Assembly: GCA_017466365.1 (NCBI GenBank)
Contig: JAFTUG010000014.1
Location: forward strand, 1 to 56,250
DNA: 56,250 bases
Direction of reading: 5' to 3'
Source: Clostridia bacterium
GTDB taxonomy: Bacteria > Bacillota > Clostridia > Oscillospirales > Acutalibacteraceae
The notes beneath the pieces are model-generated. The model saw nothing but the letters and a program-made list of their open reading frames with translations. It was not told the origin of the DNA and did no database searches. Positions 8,600 to 16,451 of this stretch are shown here, one piece after another (position 1 is the stretch's first letter; each line of letters opens with the position of its first letter). A program made the position numbers and the translations under genes.

Positions 8600-9162
8600 T
8601 ATCTGCCTCCCGTCAGAAGCGAAATAGCCTCTGCTCTTGTTTTTGCGTTGCTTCTCATTGTGCCTCGGAGTGCGGAGGTGCGGGTCTGTGCGCCCGAAGC
8701 CCTTGCGCCCCTCATGGTCATGCAAAGATGCTCCGCCTCAATAACAACCGCAACGCCGAGAGGATTGAGATTTTCTTCAAGAAAATCGGCAATCTGCGCC
8801 GTGAGCCTCTCCTGAAGCTGGGGCTTCTTTGCAAAGCAGTCTACTATTCTTGCAAGCTTTGAAAGACCGATAACCTTGCCGTCAGACGGCAGATAAGCTA
8901 TATGCGCCTTGCCCATAAACGGTATGAGATGATGCTCGCACATCGAATAAAGAGGGATATCCCTCACAACAACCATTTCCTCGTTGCCCGTTTCGTTGAA
9001 AAGCTTAAGATGTCTCTCGGGGTTATCCTCAAGACCCGAAAATATCTCCTCATACATTCTGGCAACCCTTGACGGTGTTTCAACAAGACCCTCTCTGTCG
9101 GGGTCCTCACCGATGGCGATAAGAATTTCTCTGACCGCCGCTTCTATTCTTGCTTTATCCAT
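8599..9162 (-). CDS. folE: GTP cyclohydrolase I
   Basis: 187 residues, usual length. It converts GTP to dihydroneopterin triphosphate, the first step of folate synthesis. The zinc and active-site motifs are present: [19 protein letters not shown], and later [10 protein letters not shown] with the second zinc Cys, plus the C-terminal region with RTSALRG. It opens the fol block folE-folP-folB-folK, 20 bases after the transglutaminase-like gene, so the fol genes are probably transcribed together with the envelope genes upstream. Confidence 0.97.
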   Translation of the reverse strand: MDKARIEAAVREILIAIGEDPDREGLVETPSRVARMYEEIFSGLEDNPERHLKLFNETGNEEMVVVRDIPLYSMCEHHLIPFMGKAHIAYLPSDGKVIGLSKLARIVDCFAKKPQLQERLTAQIADFLEENLNPLGVAVVIEAEHLCMTMRGARASGAQTRTSALRGTMRSNAKTRAEAISLLTGGR

Positions 9163-9182
9163 ATTTGCCTGCCGCCTTTACA

Positions 9183-10349
9183 TCATTTTGTTTCTATTAC
9201 AAGTGTCACCAAAAGCTGACCTGAATCTTTATAGTAAGAAAGTGACTCCGTTGAGAAATTCACCTTCGTTTTGCCCTTTGCGCCTTTCAGCACATTATAA
9301 AGCCTGCCCGAATCGATAAGCTCGGAAACAGCTTCATTATAAACCTTTTTGCTGCCGAAGCGAAGCTGAATAACGTTTCCGCCGCTATTAAGCTCATTTG
9401 CAACTATAGAGCTTATCTTCTTTTCATCGCTTCTGTCATAGCTTTCAAAATAACTGCCCGTTTTAATATAATAATTTTCCGCAGTTGCAGTGCAGTTAAA
9501 TTCATAAGAAAAATCGCTGTGGGTTGCGGCAATCATCTCATCGTTGAGATTAAAATAGGCATACATCACCATTTCCTTGCCGCTTTCGCTGACGGGGTCA
9601 TCCCATGTGCAGTCAAGATAATAAAAATCACCGTTAACCTTGACCGCATTCCACATATGAGGCCCTTCAGGGTCCTCGGTATTATCCGAAATGCCGCTCA
9701 CAACCGCACTTTCCATGCCTGCCATATCCAAAAGCAGCTTTGCCGCCTTTGAATAGCCCTCACAAGCCGCCTCACCGTTAACAAGCGCACCGTATGCCGA
9801 GGAATAAACAAATTCTCCCTTTTCAAGGCGGTAAGCACAATTCTCAACTATAAAATCATGTATTTCAAGCTCGGTGCGGAATTCATCCTCCGGGTCGGTA
9901 AGCGAAGCCATAACCTCACTGCAGACCTTTTCAAGCTCCGCCTTCTGATTAAGATAAGTTTCGTAATCAATATAGTATTCAACAGCGCAGTAGGTTGAAA
10001 GACCCTTCGCCGTAAGAGTGCATTTTCTGCCTACAAAGAACAAATCGGGGTTATCCGCAAGCAGCGCAGAAAAAATTCTGTCAAGCTGCTCACCGTCAAT
10101 ATCGGGAATTCTCACCTTCTCCGGCATGGTATAGATATTTGAAAGAATTTCGTTATACGCATGCTTTTCGGTATCGTTAAGCTCCTCATAATAAAACTTA
10201 TAGGGGCTTCCGATATCGGTAAGCTTTTCGGGTGATTTATTCTTCCACGGGTCGGCTGAATCAACAACGTTATTTGCGACATGAACGCCGATAACAAGCG
10301 CAAAAACGCACAATGCCGCTTTGAACAAAAATGAAACAAGCCTTTTCAT
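9183..10349 (-). CDS. Transglutaminase-like protein, membrane-anchored
   Basis: 388 residues with an N-terminal transmembrane helix (about 5-25) and an exported remainder. The transglutaminase-like fold shows a full Cys-His-Asp triad: Cys196 in GEAACEGYSKA, His231 in GPHMWNAVKV, and Asp246 in YYLDCTWDDP. This subgroup usually acts as a protease or transferase at the cell surface; the substrate is unknown. The C-terminal third is unlike known domains. It lies 34 bases after the LCP-like gene and 20 bases before folE in the same transcription direction. Confidence 0.8.
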   Translation of the reverse strand: MKRLVSFLFKAALCVFALVIGVHVANNVVDSADPWKNKSPEKLTDIGSPYKFYYEELNDTEKHAYNEILSNIYTMPEKVRIPDIDGEQLDRIFSALLADNPDLFFVGRKCTLTAKGLSTYCAVEYYIDYETYLNQKAELEKVCSEVMASLTDPEDEFRTELEIHDFIVENCAYRLEKGEFVYSSAYGALVNGEAACEGYSKAAKLLLDMAGMESAVVSGISDNTEDPEGPHMWNAVKVNGDFYYLDCTWDDPVSESGKEMVMYAYFNLNDEMIAATHSDFSYEFNCTATAENYYIKTGSYFESYDRSDEKKISSIVANELNSGGNVIQLRFGSKKVYNEAVSELIDSGRLYNVLKGAKGKTKVNFSTESLSYYKDSGQLLVTLVIETK

Positions 10350-10383
10350 AACGCATTCCTTTCGTCAGGTTTTGCCGTGATAA

Positions 10384-11208
10384 TCATTCAATCTTGCTCG
10401 GCAAATCGACCGTTGAGATTGCCTCAAAGCCGTTTTCACAGAGTATTTTTATGGCCTTTTCAGCCGATGAAAAATCAACAATCGTTATATCGGTATTGAG
10501 TGTGTTTGAAATTTTGGCAAAAACGGAATCCGTTTTGCTCGCTCTTGAGGGCTTGAAAACGCCCTTAAGAATATCGCCCATAACAAGAGCCTGCGAGGCG
10601 TTGCCTCTTGCTCCGAGGGTGTCGAGATAACAAAGATATTTGAAAAGGGAATCGCCTTTAAGAGTCTGTTTTCCCTTTACAAGAATTAAAGTAAGCCCCT
10701 CATTTCTGTATTCAACCTGCTCGGGCACGGTTATTTCGGCACCGCCGAGATAGTTAATCATAGTTCTGAAATCGGTTTCATCGGAGCTTATGTAGCCGTC
10801 AATTTCAGAGCCGAAGGTGGATTCAACCGCCGCAGCAAACTCCGCATCCCCTGTTTTTGAAAGCACGTTTTCGATGCTCGATACCGTGCCGTTATAGTTT
10901 ACAAGCGTTTCGGGAGGCACTGTGCATACCGTTGCCCTTCTTTCGGGCATTTTTATATTGACAAGCCATGCAAAATACAGGTTATCTCTGCTTTCGCTCG
11001 CACACCAAAAGAAATAGGTTTTGTCTGCATAAACCTCGGGAATGCCCGATGATGCCGTTTCGGTGGTCGGCTCGGTTTTTGCCTCGCCGCTTATCGCACG
11101 CTTAACGTCAAAATCATATTTTTTAAGAATTGCAAGGCTTGATATTGCAAGCACCGTAAAAACACAGGCAAAAAACACGATAAAAAACTTTTTGGTTTCT
11201 TCGTTCAT
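10384..11208 (-). CDS. Divergent LCP (LytR-CpsA-Psr)-like protein
   Basis: About 274 residues, one N-terminal transmembrane helix, then an exported domain with the LCP layout: VPPETLVNYNGT where LCP enzymes have S-I-P-R-D-T, MINYLGGAEI for the L-V-D-x-I-G-G-V element, and LVKGKQTLKGDSLFKYLCYLDT for the G-x-x-x-L-D-G-x-x-A-L-x-Y-x-R element. The lipid-pyrophosphate-binding arginines are missing at both positions, so it may bind rather than transfer cell-wall polymers. ATG 11208 has AGGGGG just upstream; ATG 11253 is an alternative with a poorer RBS. Confidence 0.62.
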   Translation of the reverse strand: MNEETKKFFIVFFACVFTVLAISSLAILKKYDFDVKRAISGEAKTEPTTETASSGIPEVYADKTYFFWCASESRDNLYFAWLVNIKMPERRATVCTVPPETLVNYNGTVSSIENVLSKTGDAEFAAAVESTFGSEIDGYISSDETDFRTMINYLGGAEITVPEQVEYRNEGLTLILVKGKQTLKGDSLFKYLCYLDTLGARGNASQALVMGDILKGVFKPSRASKTDSVFAKISNTLNTDITIVDFSSAEKAIKILCENGFEAISTVDLPSKIE

Positions 11209-11278
11209 TTTGCCCCCTCGGGTGCGAAAATCTATATTTTTTCTCTTTTTCATTATTGCTTCACCGCTAAATATTATT

Positions 11279-13132
11279 TTATCGTTTAATTAATATTGCC
11301 GCAGTTTCTTTTTCAAGATAAAGCTCTCTGCCGATAACTGTACCGCCGCAGAGAGACTCATAGCCCTCCTCGGGAAGAATATAGACAATCGAATGCCCGT
11401 TACGGTTTGCAACGGTCATTATTCTCTCGCCTCTGCCGCTTCTTTCATAGGCAACACAGCCGAGAGTTGAAGAAACGGGAACAAACTCGCCGTCTTTGAA
11501 AACGGGATGCTCCGCTCTGATTTTTCCGAGAGTCTTATAGTATTCAATAAGCTCATTATCCTCATTTCCCCACGGATAACAGCCTCGGTTAAACGGGTCC
11601 TCGCCTCCGTCAACACCCGCCTCATCGCCGTAATAGATGCACGGAACACCGGGCAGAGTGAACTGCATTGCAGCCACAAGGCGAAGAAGCCTTTTGCCGA
11701 TATTTTTCTGCTCATCGGTAAGACCGCCGGGATATCTTCCGCTGCAGCCGATTCTGTAGTTTCCGAGAGTGGCAAGACGGTTGAGCACTCGGCAGGTATC
11801 GTGAGTTCCGATATGGTTCATAAGGCAGTCAACCGCAGGCTTCGGATAGTTTTCGCATATCTGTGTGATTTTATCATTGAAGCCGTCTGCATTCGCCGTA
11901 ATTGCAAATTCGATAAGGCAGTCCGCAAAGGGATAATTCATAACCGAATCAAGCTGACCGCCGAGAAGATAAGGTCTTCTTTTGCCGTAGCTTATCTTGT
12001 TTGACGCATCCTCCCAGACCTCACCGAGAATATATGCATCCTCATTTTCAGCCTTTACCGCACTGCGGAGCGCATCAAGAAATTTATCGGGAAGCTCATC
12101 CGCAACATCGAGTCTCCAGCCGCTTGCACCTGCCTTAAGCCACCTGCGGAGAATGCCGTTTTCGCCTGCCATATAGTCAATATAGCCGTCGTTTTCTTCG
12201 TTGATTTCGGGCAGGATATCAACACCCCACCAGCTTTCGTAGTCATCGGGATATTCCCTGAATTTATACCAGCCATAGAAGGGAGACTCCTTGCTGTTAT
12301 ATGCGCCGACAGTATCATATCTTTTTTCTTTGTTAAAATAAATGCTGTCCGAACCCGTGTGACTGAAAACACCGTCAAGGATGATTTTTATTCCTTTTTT
12401 CTCTGCCGCCCTGCAAAGTGACGAAAACTGCTTTTCCGTTCCGAGCAAGGGGTCTGTTTTTTCATAATTTGCAGTATCGTAACGGTGATTTGAGTGTGCC
12501 TCGAAAATCGGATTGAGGTAAATGCAGCCGACTCCGAGCGATTTGATATAATCAAGCTTTTGCTCAATTCCCTTGAAATCACCGCCGAAGAAATCGTATT
12601 TTGTTATTCTTCCCTCACTGTCAGGCTCCCAATTCGGTGTGCCGCCCCAATCGGAGCGCAGAATTCTTTCGGAGGGAATATTTCTCTTTTTCGTTCCCGA
12701 TGACGCAAATCTGTCGGGAAAAATCTGATATATAACCGAACCTTTAATCCACTCGGGAGTTGAGAATTTCTTGGAATAAACGGTAAGCTGGAAGCTTGTG
12801 CCATCGGGCGAAATTCTTCCGGATGAGCCTTCAAAGCGGGTTATTATGCTGCCGCCGTCCCATCTTGCAACCGCAAAATGATACCAGTAAAGACCGCATT
12901 TTTCGGGAACGAAGGTTACCTTCCACCATTCCTCGTTATCTCCCTCCATGCGTTCCCACGTCATGGGATAAATACATCTTTCGCCGCTGTCGCTTGTCAG
13001 AACAAGGCTTGCGCCCGTGCAGCAGTAGCTCCTCGGCATAACTATTCTGAATGTTACCTTTTCGCCCTCGCAAACTGCTCCGAACGGGCTTTTATGATAA
13101 CTTAATCTTGAATTATAGGGTATAAAATCCAT
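11279..13132 (-). CDS. GH13 alpha-glucan hydrolase (neopullulanase/cyclomaltodextrinase type)
   Basis: 617 residues without a signal peptide, so cytoplasmic. An N-terminal beta-sandwich (about 1-125) precedes the (beta/alpha)8 barrel. Conserved regions: DGVFSHTG (253-260), GWRLDVADE with nucleophile Asp342, LGEVWEDA with acid/base Glu371, and IGTHDT with Asp445. The layout fits enzymes that degrade maltodextrins or cyclodextrins taken into the cell. It is 16 bases downstream of the small membrane protein gene. Exact substrate specificity cannot be read. Confidence 0.9.
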   Translation of the reverse strand: MDFIPYNSRLSYHKSPFGAVCEGEKVTFRIVMPRSYCCTGASLVLTSDSGERCIYPMTWERMEGDNEEWWKVTFVPEKCGLYWYHFAVARWDGGSIITRFEGSSGRISPDGTSFQLTVYSKKFSTPEWIKGSVIYQIFPDRFASSGTKKRNIPSERILRSDWGGTPNWEPDSEGRITKYDFFGGDFKGIEQKLDYIKSLGVGCIYLNPIFEAHSNHRYDTANYEKTDPLLGTEKQFSSLCRAAEKKGIKIILDGVFSHTGSDSIYFNKEKRYDTVGAYNSKESPFYGWYKFREYPDDYESWWGVDILPEINEENDGYIDYMAGENGILRRWLKAGASGWRLDVADELPDKFLDALRSAVKAENEDAYILGEVWEDASNKISYGKRRPYLLGGQLDSVMNYPFADCLIEFAITANADGFNDKITQICENYPKPAVDCLMNHIGTHDTCRVLNRLATLGNYRIGCSGRYPGGLTDEQKNIGKRLLRLVAAMQFTLPGVPCIYYGDEAGVDGGEDPFNRGCYPWGNEDNELIEYYKTLGKIRAEHPVFKDGEFVPVSSTLGCVAYERSGRGERIMTVANRNGHSIVYILPEEGYESLCGGTVIGRELYLEKETAAILIKR

Positions 13133-13148
13133 GTGATATGTCCTTTGA

Positions 13149-13382
13149 TTATTTTATCGGAATATACGGCAATTCCGTTATTTTAAGCAGAATATCCGTT
13201 AAAAAATAGCCCGTGCCGATAAGGGCAAGTATTCCCGCCGTAACAAGAATTGCGGAAACAATTCTCTTTGCCCTGACTCTTTCCTCATAAGTCGGACCCG
13301 TACCGAAGCGTGCGGCAAAATCCGTTATACTCTTTCGCTCGGAGGGCTTGAGGGTTTTTTCTATTTTTCCCTTTTCAGGCAT
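13149..13382 (-). CDS. Small single-helix membrane protein, unknown
   Basis: 77 residues: a basic cytoplasmic head with several Lys/Arg, one transmembrane helix (about 42-66) and a short tail. I do not recognise it. It lies 14 bases after the RnfA-like gene, the place where rnfB stands in a classical rnf operon, but it has no cysteines and no ferredoxin motif. It may be an accessory subunit of the Rnf-like complex; that is inference from position only. Confidence 0.65.
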   Translation of the reverse strand: MPEKGKIEKTLKPSERKSITDFAARFGTGPTYEERVRAKRIVSAILVTAGILALIGTGYFLTDILLKITELPYIPIK

Positions 13383-13396
13383 ATTCTTTCCTCCTG

Positions 13397-13990
13397 TCAG
13401 GCAAACAAATTCGTATCGCTGAAGCCTGCAAACGCAAGCGAGAGCATTGCAACATAAAGAAACATGGTCGGTGTTCCCTTAAAAATTGCGGGAATATTTT
13501 CGTTTTCTTCAAGAATGCGCGAACCCATGCTGATAAGCGCCGCCGCAAGAACAAAGGCTATTCCCGCGCCTATGCCCGAACCGATGCTGTCGGCAAAGGA
13601 ATAAGCGGCTGAATGGTTGATATACGGCACGGCAAGCACAAGAGTATTGAGCGCCGCAATGCCGAGAGTTCCGAGAAATTTAGGGGATGCCTTAAAAATG
13701 AAGCGTGCCGCAGCGGCAACAATAATAAACACCGCCGCAAGAATACCGCCGTAAACCGCCGCCCTTACAGCATAGGTAACGTTTGCCATAGCGGCAATTT
13801 TATCGATAAGACTGCAAAGAATGCTCGTTACAACGGAAAAGCCCGATATCATAACCGCAAACTTGCCGAAGGTGCCGGGTTTTGTTGAAACACGGATTGC
13901 CTCACTCATGCCGAGACCCGAGCTGAGCACAAGATTCTGAACAAAAACGGTGTAAAGGGCAGTCATAAGCAAATCGGAGATTATATTCAT
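13397..13990 (-). CDS. RnfA/NqrE-like membrane subunit lacking Fe-S cysteines
   Basis: 197 residues, six predicted helices. It aligns over its whole length with RnfA/RsxA as I recall them: FVQNLVLSSGLGMS matches N-N-F-V-L-x-x-F-L-G-(I/L)-C, and IPAIFKGTPTMFLYVAMLSLAFAGFSD matches the C-terminus. Both cysteines that RnfA contributes to the membrane [2Fe-2S] cluster are replaced, by Ser29 and by Thr116 (ALNTLV for x-T-N-C-A-V). Overlaps the RnfE-like gene by 4 bases. Family placement is secure; electron transfer by the usual route looks impossible. No symbol is given because the function may differ. Confidence 0.85.
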   Translation of the reverse strand: MNIISDLLMTALYTVFVQNLVLSSGLGMSEAIRVSTKPGTFGKFAVMISGFSVVTSILCSLIDKIAAMANVTYAVRAAVYGGILAAVFIIVAAAARFIFKASPKFLGTLGIAALNTLVLAVPYINHSAAYSFADSIGSGIGAGIAFVLAAALISMGSRILEENENIPAIFKGTPTMFLYVAMLSLAFAGFSDTNLFA

Positions 13991-14832
13991 TGCTTATCCC
14001 CCTTTTCATAATAATCTATGCCGATAGACCTGAAGAAATCCTCAATATCTTCGTTTGCGCTGCTTTGAATTTCCTGCGCTGTCTGCGGCTGAGCTTTTTC
14101 GGCGGGTGCAGGCTCTTCCTCTGCAGGCTGCTCTACCCAGAACTCGTCAAAAATCTCAACCTCGGCAATTTCATCCTCAATGATTTCTTCATCCTCAACA
14201 GGAGCTTCTTCCTCTGTCTCCTCCTCGTCGCCATATCTGTAATTGATGAAGGCTTTGAGTCCTGCCGCCATAAATCCGAGAAGAATAAGGCAGCCGAAGG
14301 GCAATGACATTCCCTTGAAAATAACGGGAAGGTCAAGGTTTACTCCCGCAAGTGAGCCGCTGCCGAAAATCTCTCTTACCGTGCCGACGAGAAGCATAAC
14401 CGCCGATGCGCCTATGCTGACAGCTGCCGCATCAAAGAATGCAAGCTTTACGCTGTTTTTAACCGCAAACTGCTCGCAGTGAACAGCCGTTACGGAGTTG
14501 ATTGCAATGAGCGGAATATATATTTTCATACCGAGGCTCATATTGATAAGGGTTTTTGTTTCTATATACCAAAGCACGGGGCAGATAAGTGCAAGTCCGA
14601 TTATAAGATAAAGCGGCACACGCACCCATCTGGGAATTTTCTTGAAAAGAGCGCTTGCGATAACGCAGGTTGCCGTAAGCTCAATGCAAAGAGCGGCGGA
14701 AAGAGCCGCAGAGCCTGCAAGAGTTGTTGATGCGGCAACTACGGGGCAAAGACCTACAAGCTGAATAAGCACGGGGTTAAAAATAAGTGCGCCCTTGACG
14801 AGCATATCTTTAAACGATACATTGTTGCTCAT
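13987..14832 (-). CDS. RnfE/NqrD-like membrane subunit with acidic C-terminal tail
   Basis: 281 residues. Residues 1-200 follow RnfE: NPVLIQLVGLCPVVAAS (Cys29 kept), IPLIAINSVTAVHCEQFA and VGTVREIFGSGSL. The second cluster cysteine of the N-C-x-x-x-x-R-A-E element is Ser113. Residues 201-281 are an added cytoplasmic-looking tail, extremely Glu/Asp-rich, ending with a short amphipathic stretch (NEDIEDFFRSIGIDYYEK). Classical RnfE has no such tail. It overlaps both neighbouring Rnf-like genes by 4 bases, implying coupled translation and a stoichiometric complex. Confidence 0.85.
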   Translation of the reverse strand: MSNNVSFKDMLVKGALIFNPVLIQLVGLCPVVAASTTLAGSAALSAALCIELTATCVIASALFKKIPRWVRVPLYLIIGLALICPVLWYIETKTLINMSLGMKIYIPLIAINSVTAVHCEQFAVKNSVKLAFFDAAAVSIGASAVMLLVGTVREIFGSGSLAGVNLDLPVIFKGMSLPFGCLILLGFMAAGLKAFINYRYGDEEETEEEAPVEDEEIIEDEIAEVEIFDEFWVEQPAEEEPAPAEKAQPQTAQEIQSSANEDIEDFFRSIGIDYYEKGDKQ

Positions 14833-15794
14833 TTTTCGGCAGCCTCCTTTCTTTTGAAAGAAACGGAGGGCAGAGCCCTGAAGGCGGCATCAAGCACGGG
14901 TCGCATACCGTTTGCAAGAAGAATGGCAAAGCACACGGTTTCTTCAAAAACACCCGCACCTCGCATTGCCATGCAAAGAACGCCGCACAATGCGCCGTAA
15001 ATCACTCTGTTAATTCCGTTATGGGGAAGAGTGGCGTGGTCAGTTAAAAGAAATACGCCTGCAAACATAAGCGAGCCTGCGGAAAGCTCGAGAACAATGC
15101 TTGTTAATGCCGAAGCATTTATTCTCGGTGAAACCGCGGCATAAACCGCACATGCAGCAACAAAGCCGATGGTTGCAAGCAAAGCCTTTCTTCTTCTCAC
15201 AAAAAGATATACGCAGCAGGCAAGCATAAGTATGCCGCAGCCCGTACCCATCGGACCCGCAACATTGCCTGCGATAATATCAAAAACATTGGCGGTGCTG
15301 ATATAGACGGACTTTCCCTTTGAGAGCATGCTTCCCAGAGACTCCGCACCGAGAAGCCTTGTTTCGGAATTGACACTGTAATCAAAAATCAAATCCTTAA
15401 AGCATATACTTATGAATGCGAAGCCTGCGGCGGCGGGCACAAACGGTGCATGAAGCGCACCGCCGAAAGGAATTTTGACTGCAAGCACGGCAAATGCGGC
15501 AGCCGTAACAGGCACATAAAGCGGTATGCCTGCAGGAAGCATGAGTGCAATTGCAATGCCGATAAAAATATTGCTGAAATCACGCAGATGAAAGGTTTTC
15601 CCGAGAATTGCTTTTGCTGCGAAATCACAGAAAAGTGCGGTTATAACGCTCACTGCGGCAACGGAGAGAAAACGCGAGCCGTGATACCATGCGGCAACAA
15701 AGCACGGTGCGGCAAGCATAATAAGATAATCACCGAAAATCCGTGAGCCTTTTATTGTATTTTGTTTTGCGGGGTTATTAGCCAAGGCTGTCAC
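14829..15794 (-). CDS. RnfD/NqrB-like membrane subunit lacking the FMN threonine
   Basis: 321 residues, about ten hydrophobic helices. RnfD/NqrB marks: RDFSNIFIGIAIALMLPAG, FGGALHAPFVPAAAGFAFI (for F-G-G-x-x-x-N-x-F-N-P-A-x-x-G-x-A-F) and GNVAGPMGTGCGILML. The S-G-A-T motif whose Thr carries covalent FMN appears as LLGAESLG, with Glu151 at the Thr position. It is the first gene of the minus-strand cluster. rnfC normally precedes and rnfG follows rnfD; neither is here. Its upstream region is shared with the divergent mecA-like gene. Confidence 0.85.
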   Translation of the reverse strand: MTALANNPAKQNTIKGSRIFGDYLIMLAAPCFVAAWYHGSRFLSVAAVSVITALFCDFAAKAILGKTFHLRDFSNIFIGIAIALMLPAGIPLYVPVTAAAFAVLAVKIPFGGALHAPFVPAAAGFAFISICFKDLIFDYSVNSETRLLGAESLGSMLSKGKSVYISTANVFDIIAGNVAGPMGTGCGILMLACCVYLFVRRRKALLATIGFVAACAVYAAVSPRINASALTSIVLELSAGSLMFAGVFLLTDHATLPHNGINRVIYGALCGVLCMAMRGAGVFEETVCFAILLANGMRPVLDAAFRALPSVSFKRKEAAEK

Positions 15795-15818
15795 CTCTGA
15801 AATTCCATTATTTATTCA

Positions 15819-15847
15819 TTGCATACCGCCGAAGAAAATCATATTAT
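15819..15847 (+). promoter_or_regulatory. Promoter of the mecA-like gene
   Basis: TTGCAT (15819-15824), a 17-bp spacer and TATTAT (15842-15847), 34 bases before the start codon with AAGGAGG between. A divergent promoter for the Rnf-like cluster must also lie in this 87-bp gap, but I could not single one out. Confidence 0.65.
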
Positions 15848-15881
15848 TATAGTAAGCACTAATTTTTAAGGAGGCGGCATA

Positions 15882-16451
15882 ATGAAGATTAATTCCCCTG
15901 CCGAGGACAGAATAATTGTTGATTTGAGCGAGCAGGATTTGCTCGGGCTGAATATTACATATGAGGATATGGATTATTCCACAATAGAAACTCGCAGAGT
16001 TATCTGGACCGTGCTTGATGAAGCAGGTAAGGCTCTGGGAAGAGAATTTGACCCGTCACGAAGAATGATAATCGAAGCATCCCCGAAGCGCGACGGAGGC
16101 TGCACTTTAAGCTTTACGATGCTGGACAGCAAAAGAGCCGTGGGGGTACAGAAGCAGTTTCTCAAAAAGCAGGAAAAGAATATCCTGTGCGAATTTGAAA
16201 ATGCGGATATGCTTATGAAGGCTGCCGAATGCCTTGAAAGCCTTAACGCAGTAACAAACAGCAGTCTTTATGAGCTTGGCGGAAAATACCGCCTGCTTTT
16301 AAGCGGCAACGGAGATATTCCGAAAATTAAGCAAAGCTGCTCTGAATTCGGAACATCGGAAAGCTGCTCGGAGCTTGTCTGCTGCTTCACAAAAGAGCAT
16401 TGGAAGGAGCTTGTTGCAGATAATGCAATCGGTAAAATTCTTAACCGATAA
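15882..16451 (+). CDS. mecA: MecA-like ClpC adaptor protein
   Basis: 189 residues. The N-terminal domain (NSPAEDRIIVDLSEQDLLGLNITYEDMDY) matches the MecA substrate-binding domain. The C-terminal part (NSSLYELGGKYRLLL, then a C-S-E-F-G element, and DNAIGKIL at the end) matches the ClpC-binding domain. MecA proteins hand substrates such as ComK to ClpCP and also drive ClpC hexamer assembly. The linker between the two domains is short. Its 3' end overlaps the convergent rpe gene by 11 bases. The exact target in this organism is unknown. Confidence 0.75.
   Translation: MKINSPAEDRIIVDLSEQDLLGLNITYEDMDYSTIETRRVIWTVLDEAGKALGREFDPSRRMIIEASPKRDGGCTLSFTMLDSKRAVGVQKQFLKKQEKNILCEFENADMLMKAAECLESLNAVTNSSLYELGGKYRLLLSGNGDIPKIKQSCSEFGTSESCSELVCCFTKEHWKELVADNAIGKILNR

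Noticed and set aside
13397-15794. Ordinary Rnf or Na+-NQR electron transport complex
   Set aside because: Subunits B, C and G are missing, and the Fe-S Cys and FMN Thr positions are substituted.
16441-16451. Functional antisense control from the mecA/rpe tail overlap
   Set aside because: An 11-base tail-to-tail overlap is common in compact genomes and needs no special explanation; the same holds for the 12-base overlap at 31415-31426.
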